From the NCBI RefSeq assembly GCF_000226095.1, contig NC_016474.1, positions 2,914,001 to 2,978,000 on the forward strand: DNA of 64,000 bases, given 5' to 3'. The notes beneath the pieces are model-generated. The model searched no databases. It was not told the DNA's origin and worked only from the letters and a program-made list of their open reading frames with translations. Position numbers and translations under genes: made by a program. Source of the DNA: Thermothelomyces thermophilus ATCC 42464. Lineage: Eukaryota; Ascomycota; Sordariomycetes; Sordariales; Chaetomiaceae. Each line of letters begins with the position of its first letter. Position 1 is the stretch's first letter. Positions 1 through 9,146 of this stretch are shown one piece after another.

Positions 1-184
1 CCCTTCTCTTTTTCCTTTTTCCTTTTTTTTTCGTTTTTTGATTTTCTCGTCTAACGTCTTGTCAATCGAGTTCCTTTTTGACAGTCGATGGGGAGTGGTG
101 CGAGTCCTTGAGTTCCTCAATCCCTTTTGGCGTGCATCTGTGATTCAAGCCCAAGAAAGAAGTCGCTTTGTGTGGAGGTACGGA

Positions 185-202
185 GTACTCCGTACGGAGT
201 AC
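185..202. repeat. 18-bp perfect palindrome (TACTCCGTACGGAGTA family)
   Basis: The bases GTACTCCGTACGGAGTAC read the same on both strands. They overlap a second perfect palindrome at 179-194 (TACGGAGTACTCCGTA). The same 16-bp core recurs at 422-437. Confidence 0.9.
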
Positions 203-420
203 GTTGAAGGGACCTAAGTTACTCCGTCGGAAGTTGGTTGCCAGATTGATCTGTAACTACTTGAACAAGGAGGAAACCGCTGGGGCAGAAGAGGGACTCG
301 GTTCCTCTTCCGGAAGATGGACCGTGCGCAAACTGCCACGGATCCCTCCGTACCTGATGGGCGGAATACAACGACGTTGCACTGTATGTAAGGTGCTCCT
401 CGCAGGATATTGGTACCTTA

Positions 421-438
421 CTACTCCGTACGGAGTAG
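421..438. repeat. 18-bp perfect palindrome (second copy)
   Basis: CTACTCCGTACGGAGTAG is self-complementary over all 18 bases and shares its 16-bp core with the palindrome at 185-202, 236 bp to the left. Half sites of the same family are scattered through the window's intergenic DNA. Confidence 0.9.
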
Positions 439-1387
439 TGGTTCTAGTTATTTAGGGTGGTCGTGTTTCTTCATAGTTAATAAAGATCAAAGTTCGGCTG
501 CAGCAAGGCGCACACCTCTTGGCCCACTGAGTAATCCGTACCGCGGTCGGTCATTTGATCCGCAGCCCCAAGGTCCCTCCGGGCATCCACTGGGTCCGCC
601 GAGAACCCACTTGATCAAGACAATTCCGAGTTCCCCTCACCATCGATAGGAGAAAGGCAAAGTTAGAGAGGCTGCAGCTCAAGAGGGAAGAGTGCCGTGT
701 TGCTTTTGTCCTCACGGGCACCACCCGCGGCAACCGTTGCGACCCCTGCTTCTCCCGGGCCGTTGTTCGTTCTGCTGCAGCTTGCAACGCGACTTGCAAC
801 CTTGAATTAAACCCCCTAGTCGCTCACCCCCAATCCATTCCCAAATCAGGTAGCGCAGGGTAATAATCGCAAATCTCCAGTCCAGGTCTCCCGTCCGCCA
901 GCTGCGCAACCAGCAAATCTTTTTTCCCTACCCATCCCTGCTTTTCCCCTTTCTCCAGTCAACCCCCTTTCAAGAAAACTCGCCGTCCATTTGCATCCGA
1001 AGGACATTGCCGTCAGACGCCGGAATTGGTCGCGCCTTAAGCTTAGTAGTTCGGCCAATTCTCTCTCCCTTGCGGATTCTCGGCCGCTAGGTTGTTCGGT
1101 TTGCGCTTAGACGCACAACCCCGACCGCCGCCTCCTCTCTCCACTCAGCGCTCCGATAGTCATTTCGCTGCAGCACCTTTCCCGGCTTGCCCCAGCTGTT
1201 TTACTGGGTCGGCGCCCACACCCCTGGAGCTCGCATTCTTCCGCTTCTCGAGCAATTCGAGCGCCCCAAACCTCCAACACTCAAATCCTCCGACCCGACC
1301 GACCCGATCGCCGTCTTCCGACAACCCCCCCGCGCAGTTTGTCAATTCCTTCCGATTGACCAGAGCGCACCCGCTGCAGCAGCAGAG

Positions 1388-2777
1388 ATGGATCCAGGCC
1401 GGTCGAGCGACGTGTCGCCAGAGGCGATGCAGGCACGCATCCAACAGGCACGTCGCGAGGCTGAGACGCTCAAGGACAGGATCAAGAGGAAGAAGGAGGA
1501 GCTTGCGGACACGACGCGTGAGTGCCCATCCAGAACGTAAACTGACGTCTACTGCTCATGGGGTCGTTCGAGCTGACCACTCCTCGATTGCGACTAGTCC
1601 GCGCGGTCGCCGCCCAGGCCCACGAACCGATCCCCAAGAGCCAACTGATGAGGACGAAGAGGACATTGAAAGGGCATCTCGCCAAGATCTACGCTATGCA
1701 CTGGTCGACCGACCGGAGGCACCTCGTTTCGGCATCACAAGACGGAAAGCTGATCATCTGGGACGCGTACACGACAAACAAGGTCCACGCCATCCCGCTG
1801 CGGTCGTCGTGGGTAATGACATGCGCCTACGCACCGAGCGGGAACTTTGTCGCCTGCGGCGGTCTCGACAACATCTGCTCCATCTACAACCTCAACCAGA
1901 ACCGCGACGGGCCCACGAGGGTAGCGCGTGAGCTGTCCGGCCATGCCGGCTACCTGTCGTGCTGCCGCTTCATTAACGACCGCAGCATCATCACCTCGTC
2001 GGGCGACATGACGTGCATGAAGTGGGATATCGAGACCGGCACCAAGGTTGTCGAGTTCGCCGACCACCTGGGAGACGTCATGAGCATCAGCCTCAATCCG
2101 ACCAACCAGAACACGTTCATCTCGGGCGCCTGCGATGCCTTCGCCAAGCTCTGGGATATCCGCGCCGGCAAGGCGGTGCAGACTTTTGCCGGCCACGAGT
2201 CCGACATTAACGCCATCCAGTTTTTCCCGGACGGCCACTCCTTCGTAACAGGGTCCGATGATGCTACCTGCCGCCTGTTCGACATCCGCGCAGACAGGGA
2301 ACTCAACTTCTATGGGGTATGTTGCCCGTCTGCGCGCAAAGTTTACCCGTCTTGAAAAAAAAAAAACACAGTCTTCTTCTTCCCCTGCTTCTCCCGCTAA
2401 CGCTGTAACTTTGCAGTCCGAATCGATCCTGTGCGGCATTACCTCGGTTGCCACCTCCGTGTCTGGGCGGTTGCTTTTTGCTGGTTATGACGATTTCGAG
2501 TGCAAGGTGAGCTGGAACCAACGATCGCCACGTCGCCTGCGACGCCAATGCTGACGGTTTCGTCCACAAGGTTTGGGATGTTACTCGGGGCGAGAAGGTC
2601 GGCTCGCTCGTGGGCCACGAGAACCGTGTCAGCTGCCTGGGCGTGTCCAACGACGGCATAAGTTTGTGCACGGGTTCCTGGGATGCTTTCGTAAGAAACC
2701 TCTTGCCAACCACATCCATCCAGTCGATTTTCCGCTTTTGCTAACGACCTCTGTAGCTCAAGGTGTGGGCCTATTGA
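1388..2777 (+). CDS. gnb-1: Heterotrimeric G-protein beta subunit (WD40 propeller)
   Basis: This is the beta subunit that pairs with G-gamma and G-alpha at the plasma membrane and feeds cAMP and MAPK signalling. Five exons fit: 1388-1517, 1598-2316, 2417-2506, 2571-2690, 2757-2777. They give 359 aa, the usual fungal length. Residues about 10-45 form the amphipathic coiled-coil helix that binds G-gamma ([20 protein letters not shown]). Seven WD40 blades follow, from [13 protein letters not shown] to the C-terminal LKVWAY, the typical G-beta end. Exon junctions keep frame: ACG-C/TC-CGC restores DTTLRAV, and the last, very short exon restores WDAFLKVWAY. The 2317-2416 intron contains an A run. 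The start is the first ATG in frame with the helix. A phosducin-like gene lies downstream on the same strand. Identity is very secure; the exact splice sites are my reading. Confidence 0.96.
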
Positions 2778-5700
2778 TTGCCCTCTTCATGTCACGATCT
2801 GCACTACTGGATACCCGACCCCCCATTGCGCCGCCTGAGAAAGACTATCGAGTGCCCCCTTCCCTTTTCCCCCTCTTACCTTCCTGTGTCTAATCCAACT
2901 TTGTTCGCACGCCTGCATAATCGAGGGCCCGGTGAGCCTAGGGCGAACTTGTCACGACAGCCCCTCCTTGCGCCGTCACTGCGCACCTTTGCCCTTGTGC
3001 CAGTCTAATCCGGGTCGAATCGGCCGGCGGAGCACGACACGCACACGCGCCACAACCAGACCATCGTGGCATTTGCGATCTTGACTCCTTTTTTTCCCTT
3101 TTTTTTAATTCTTCTCTTTCACTACCTGCTACTTTTCTCTGCGCCATAGTCACTTTTCTGGCGGCTCCGTATGGGTGGCGGCTGTATTACAACCTCTTAT
3201 ACCTCTTCCTTTTCCCTTTTTTTTTCCGGTTGCGTCTCGGGGAGTGGTTGTGTTCTCCGCCGACTAGGCAGCATATGAGGCACAGACATCAGGTTACCCG
3301 GTTTCGGCTGTGTGTAGTGGTGTGGTCTAGCTTTGGCCTTGGCTTGGTCCGGCTTGGCTTCGCTGACTCTGGAAAAGAAAGAAAAACTCGTTGCATTGAG
3401 TGGCTAGGGGGGTTCCTGTCTCGATGCCCTGTCGTTGTTGTCTATTTAGGAGGAATGAGCGGATTTGGGTGGGGAATATCAAGCTCGTTTATTACTACGA
3501 TTACTTACGTACGTTTGGGCTCCTCGCGATCCGTCACCTGGTCTCTATCCTTGCTACTTAGGATGTTCTTCTGTTCTTGCTGTCATATCTTACCGACCTG
3601 CTCTTTCCGACCAAGGCAGCTAGGTCCACGCCAGCATCCCAGTTTTTGTGTTCCCTTTTTCTCTAACCCTCTCTGGGCTTTTAAGAGGTGAGCGACCTCG
3701 CAGCCGTGTGTGTCAAATAGTGAAGGGGTGAAGGGGCAACCGAAGCAGCCAGGGGAGAGCCAGCCATCCAGCCACCCAGGATGTTCTGTCCCTTGTTTTC
3801 TGTTCCTTGGCGTGTCCAGCTGTCAAGTCACAGAACTTTAAGCAATTTCGCGCCAAGCTCGCAAAGATACAAAACCCAAGGTGACTGCGTTTCGTGTTGG
3901 GCGATACGCCCGAAATCGACGATGTCGCAGTGGGTAGGTGGACTTGGTGGTTCGGAGCGCAAGGGTTCGAAGCTGGGAGGGAAGTGCCTCTGGACAGAGG
4001 GAGTAGCAAGAGAGCGCGGGTATCGCGGCGGAGTTGGGAGGAAGGAAAGGGCAGAGGATTGTTTTTATGAGCGAGGGAGCTCAGTTGGGCGGTGACCGAG
4101 CTTGGTCGACGGGTGTTACCTGGTCTTTCGCACGCGTCAATTCCTCTTCCAGGCGACCCTACTTAGATGTCCTCAATACATAAATAAGGTATTTATGGTG
4201 CATTGCATGCTCGATTTTACAATGCCGTCCTTCTAAGGGCGTGAAGTGGCACGGGGTGATAGCTTGTCTTCTCGTGGTGCTCTATGCCGGTCTTGGGTGA
4301 ATCGCTGTCAGGAGACGTTTGGGTACTATCCGAAAAGAAAAAAAAAACCCTGTGCTGCTTCTTGCTGGAGGCAAAGATATGCATACTGTAACATATGTAG
4401 TGTACTGGCACGGAGGGATCGTTGCGTTCTCTTGTTCTTTGTGGAAGAGCCTACTAATATAACAAACTGCGGTGTTTCATCAAAAGGAGGAGCGGTGGTC
4501 TGACTTTTGGCCATTCGGTGTTACCAGTATTCTCGAAACCACTTGCAACCGTCTCGTCGATGTTTATCGGGTAGGCACGGGCATTCTTACTATGTAGACG
4601 GTACCAAAGTCATCCGTTCTCCGTACACGATTTACAGTTGTGGAACGGGGACGCTACTCCCATGAATCCGTGCTCTGTTTGGTCCAAGCCCGTAGTGTAA
4701 ACGCCAAGGGAAAGCCCTCTGGGGAAACGAAGGGAGTTGGCAAGACAGGGGTTGGATGAAACATAGCATGAAACTCAGTAGTGTAATGGACCTCCTGCAA
4801 TTGGCGGATCTTGACAGGGCCAGTAAGTGAGCGGAGCCGTCGGGTTGTTTCTGCGTTATCCACCGGCTGCTTATTGAGGGGTGGCGGCTGAACGAAACAG
4901 CAGAACAGGCAAACGCTGTCCCACGGGCCGGGCAAAGAGTCAGCCTCAAAGTACGGGCATGCGTGGGTAGGTCGGACGATGCCGCGTACCGGGATCACAA
5001 TCCCGATTCCTCCCGTTTTGCCCCAAGCACTTACTCTGCACAAAGGATGCCGCAAAACCTCCGGCCGACTTGACGTTGGATGACAGCGAATTTCGGCTTC
5101 GCCGTAACGGCGCCTGACGCCAAACTTTCAGTCACGACAATGCGGAGCCGCCTCGCTGCGTTCATTGTTAGAACGTCCCGAGGTGCCGTGACGGGAATGA
5201 GGTGAGGGCATGGTTGCCGTCGGATCATTGCCCTTGTGTAGATTTCTCATCTGCCCACATGGAGAGAAGACCTGTATTTGCACAACACATACCTGGCCGA
5301 TTCGGCTCTGGAGTGGACCAATCGTCAGGTAAGTCCGTTGCACATTGGATCTTCCTGTAAATGTGCCGCTTGATGAGTATAGCTACTTGGTTGGACTGTG
5401 TATAGGAGCTTTTGTTGGCAGAAATCGCCTCGGGTTGAACTAAATGTGGTAGTGTGTAGGTACCTTATGTGCTCTGGTTTGTAGTCTGTAATTCCTAATT
5501 TTCTAGCCTTACGTGTAAGGTAGACCCTGTTTTGAGAGAACGAAACCTAGATCAGGTCCTGCAAACATCTCCGAAGCTCACGTTCATGGATCCAAGGCGA
5601 ACTAGACTCCGAACTTTCCCCGGTCACAACGCAGATTCACCATTTTATCCTCACGTACGCTCTAGAACAGTTGAGCAATCCAAAATGTTCGAGCGAATCA

Positions 5701-6517
5701 ATCCCTGTCGACCACGCGACGACGGTCCGCTACGCGCCCTACCTTGTCCTCTGCCGATCCCACCCCTAAAGTCTCATCCCACAATCCTGCTCAGCATCCC
5801 AAAACCGAGTCGCGCAAGACCGTCAAGAACGGAACCGCTCTGCAATTGCTCTCGAGTCACCCAGCTGCAGAGCTCTCGCTCAACACACAGGATTGTACCC
5901 CGCCGACCTCTTGCTTTCAGTGAACATTTAGGCGCTGTACATCAGCCAATCATCGCCCGTCCCATTCTTTGATTCCCCGGCTTCCGGTGGCCATCAACTC
6001 CACGTGGGCGGTCAACTTCTGAAACAGCCTGACGCATTGCCCAGGGGATTGACCTTACCCGCCTGCTCCATCCAGTGTTGCCCGCACTTTTCGCCGCCTG
6101 CAAGCGTGCACTACTGTGTGACATTGCTCGGGTCCAGTTGGCGCTACGGGAGGCATCGGCGCGCCGTTTGCCTTCCTTGGGGGTCCAGACTCGGTCATCT
6201 CATATTTTCTTCTCCGATCTGGTACGACCTGAAGCGAGACCGACAATCGTCCCGTCATCAGCCCGCCACGAGGTAGGCGATCTACTTTATACCCCTGGAG
6301 ATACCGTTGGCCAAGCCCTCCAGTTGCCGCTCTCGCCCCGTGTGCTTGGTTGGACAGCCATTGACACCGGGGACCTCAACCTTCCCACCGGGATCTCCGT
6401 GACTCGGTTACCCCTCCCCGGCCCTTGTCTCAAAGCCAAAACAAGGCAGCCTTTCTTCACATAGCAATATAAGCCAGCATCACCCACCTTGTCACCCGCC
6501 TTGCCCTTCCCGTCACC
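2778..6517. other. 3.7-kb gene-poor interval between G-beta and phosducin-like genes
   Basis: No conserved protein is recognisable. The stretch to about 3700 is T-rich with pyrimidine tracts and probably holds a long 3' UTR. Open frames at 3230-3691 and 5532-5972 lack coding-like composition and, in the first case, an ATG start. One half site of the dispersed motif (TCCGTAC) lies at 4618-4629. Pyrimidine-rich DNA from about 5700 to 6517 is likely promoter and leader of the next gene. Confidence 0.55.
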
Positions 6518-7453
6518 ATGTCCGATCCCACGCCTGCCCAGGAGGAGTTTGCCGCCTTTATCGACAAGAACAGCCGTTCTGAATTGGACGGAGTCCACCC
6601 GGAGGACCGTGAAGCTGTGGCCAAAGAGCTCGAAGACCGCGAACGAAGCGAAGACGAGGAGGATCGTTACCGGGCGTCCTTGATTGACGCTGCCATGCGC
6701 ATGCCTACCATGGACGCGCGCACTGAGATCCGCCTGCCGCCGGCCGAGTTTGACAGAGGCCGGTCGACCGGCGTAAAGGGCGTCATTGCCGACGCCAGAT
6801 CCTACGAAGCCGCCCGCCAGTCAAAGTGGAAGGAGAGAGTCCGGGCCGCCCGCCGGAGTGTGTTCGGCTTGGACGGCAGCCAGCCAAACCGAAGCAGCGG
6901 CCCAGACAGTGATGGCAGTGGTACCGAGGACCCTGACGAGGAAGCATTTCTGGAGCAATGGCGAGAGAGCCGAAGGCGCGAGCTCGAGGAGGAGAGCAAA
7001 AAGCCCGTTCGGAACCGGAGGACGAGTCCGAGTATCAGGCTATATGGGCGCTTCGACCAGGTCGACGCCCTCGGTTACCTCGATGCGATAGAAAAGGTCG
7101 GGAAGGAAACAGTAGTCGTCGTCTTCGTCTACGACCCCGAGGTCTGTACACCATCCCCTGAGCAATTCTTTTTTGTCCATCCATACACTGATCCGGGAAA
7201 ACAGAGTGAGGTCTCGGCGGCCATCGAGTCCGCTCTAATCCCCCTCGTGAGCACCTATCCGGCCGTGCGCTTCGTCAAAGTGCATTACGGGGATATTGAG
7301 TTTGATAATGCTGGCGTCCCGGCAATACTTGCATACCGGAATCAAGGTGATCTGTTTGCCAATCTCACCGGCATCCTGGAGATGATTCCGGACGACGACG
7401 ATTTTGATACGGAATCACTCAGGAAACTCATCATCAAGCAGGGCATCTTGTAG
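6518..7453 (+). CDS. Phosducin-like protein (G-beta-gamma regulator/chaperone)
   Basis: Phosducin-like proteins bind G-beta-gamma and help assemble it, together with the CCT chaperonin; fungal members are needed for normal G-beta function. The ATG sits in a good context (CACCATGTC). The N-terminal part is acidic and helical, with the conserved block around residues 85-115 (GVKGVIADARSYEAARQSKW). A thioredoxin-like fold follows from about residue 170 (RLYGRFDQVDALGYLDAIEK) to near the end (VRFVKVHYGDIEFDNAGVPAILAYRNQGDL). Read straight through it is 311 aa, but 7142-7204 is probably a 63-nt in-frame intron (donor GTCTGT, branch CACTGAT, acceptor ACAG). Removing it joins DPE to SEVSAAIESALIPLV and gives 290 aa, deleting an odd F-rich stretch. 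The G-beta gene is 3.7 kb upstream in the same orientation. Confidence 0.9.
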   Translation: MSDPTPAQEEFAAFIDKNSRSELDGVHPEDREAVAKELEDRERSEDEEDRYRASLIDAAMRMPTMDARTEIRLPPAEFDRGRSTGVKGVIADARSYEAARQSKWKERVRAARRSVFGLDGSQPNRSSGPDSDGSGTEDPDEEAFLEQWRESRRRELEEESKKPVRNRRTSPSIRLYGRFDQVDALGYLDAIEKVGKETVVVVFVYDPEVCTPSPEQFFFVHPYTDPGKQSEVSAAIESALIPLVSTYPAVRFVKVHYGDIEFDNAGVPAILAYRNQGDLFANLTGILEMIPDDDDFDTESLRKLIIKQGIL

Positions 7454-9146
7454 CAAATGCCCTTCCCAGAGTCGAGCCTCTTCTGATGCTTGTTTGATGA
7501 ACTTTGCCACTTCGATACGAGTTGGCACATCCGGACGCGTTGGGTGCTGGGTTTTAGAGCGGATTAAGGTGTTTCTTGAATTTGTCATGCAATGCTTCGT
7601 TTACCACATCTGCATCCATCTTGAGCTTGGAATGCCGACAATGATTCATGATCGGAAGGCGAGGATGCGTCACATGCAGAGATACCAAGATGCGCAGGTT
7701 TCATTGGGAGTTCTTCGTGCGACGGGGCAGACAATTGGGATATCGATGCGACCCTTATGTATTCTAGTGTTTTAATTTCGGGCGCTACCGGGGCCGTAGC
7801 TCTTTGCTTTCCCACCTTTTTTGTTTGTTTGTTTGAGTTCTTTCGGCCCCTTTTACCCAGGCCTTAGACGCCTCATTGGCAGTGAAATCAAGCCAAGATT
7901 GAAGCTTCACCCTGCCTCAGTGAAAGAAGCATGTTTGTATAGCATCATCTATCCGTACGAAGCCAGGATCTCGCCGACATGGTCGTACATTCCTACGCCC
8001 GGTGTGTATCCTGCTTCCGGCTTTGGGCTCAATGCTAGCTGTTGTCGGAGTCTTCTTCAGAAGGCGAAACCAGCCCCAAGGCCTGCTGTCCGGGTCGCCA
8101 ATGCTTCCTGCCTTAGGTGACCGATTCCTTCTTGTTTCATGGTGGGGCTGTGATTACCTTCCCTACCTTTACATGCTACGGATGACAAGTACATACCACA
8201 TAGTAATCCGTACATGCCAGGTAAGGTATCCTGCACTCGACAAGTACAGAAGACGCAATAGTGTACGCTCAGGTTACGGATTACTCCGTACAAGTGTTTA
8301 TTGATGCCCGGAGTCTCCACCTGCCTAGGCTGGACGTTAACACTCCGAGGTCGTTACTGCGCCCCGCATCCTTATCACTAACACTGTTGGGTGGGACGGT
8401 CTGGTTCCTGAGATAGCACAGTCGAACCGCAAGTCCGAAGCAACAAGTGCCGCACCGACAATACCAAAGCTGCGGTCGGCCGAGGCGCAGACTGAGCAGC
8501 AGGTGACCTCATTCCCAGTCCTCCGGCACATGGCCTAGCACATCATCTTCGCCTGTTGCATCCCACACATGTTTGCCTAACGCGAGTCCGCTCCACAGCT
8601 TCCAACCAGAACGTTTGGACGTTGTGCTGGGCGCAGACCAAACAGAGCCTGATTGCCTTGTTGTTCCTCTTGATCCGAGCTTCTGGTTCATTGCATGCTT
8701 TCTTGCAGCTGACGACAAGCTCCGAGGCTCGTCCACAAGCCGACACGACTTGCACTCCCATGCCGCATTCCCCACCCCCGCCTCCCTAGGCAGCTTCGCC
8801 AGCCGGACAGGCAGAAACCCAACCCAAGGACTGCAATCCCGTTATCACAACCGACTGCATTCATCAGAAGCTACATCGAGAAAAGGGAAAGGGGCTCTGA
8901 AGCCCCGAGAGGTAGTGATTTCTTGTCGCTAGATGCGCAACTTTCCAGCTGCCTTTCCTCCAGTTTCCCGTCTTCCTCGTCCCGTCACATCCGCGCCCAA
9001 AGGAACACCCTCGCCTTCCTTGTTGGATCCCCCTCCTTCCTGCTTGAATTACAAGGCCCCCACGCAGTGTTCTTTCACTTGATTAACCGTCTACCATCAC
9101 CTTGGTGTCTCTGGAGAGTCGATCAGCTGACGATATTTCTACCGTA
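7454..9146. other. Intergenic region
   Basis: No gene is recognisable. It contains half sites of the dispersed motif at 8203-8214 (GTAATCCGTACA) and 8274-8290 (TTACGGATTACTCCGTA, where both variants abut), and becomes C/T-rich from about 8930, consistent with the leader of the next gene. Confidence 0.55.

Larger units (their letters stand above)
1..1387. other. Intergenic / upstream region of the G-beta gene
   Basis: I see no convincing gene here. The region starts with a T/C-rich tract (1-40), contains two 18-bp perfect palindromes (185-202 and 421-438) plus a related half site near 533, and becomes pyrimidine-rich from about 1100 to the start codon, as is common for fungal promoters and 5' leaders. 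Short open frames in several phases lack coding-like codon use. Confidence 0.6.

Noticed and set aside
3230-3691. Open frame of about 150 codons downstream of the G-beta gene
   Set aside because: It does not begin with ATG, has Cys/Phe/Ser-rich noncoding-like composition and lies in T-rich DNA typical of a 3' UTR.
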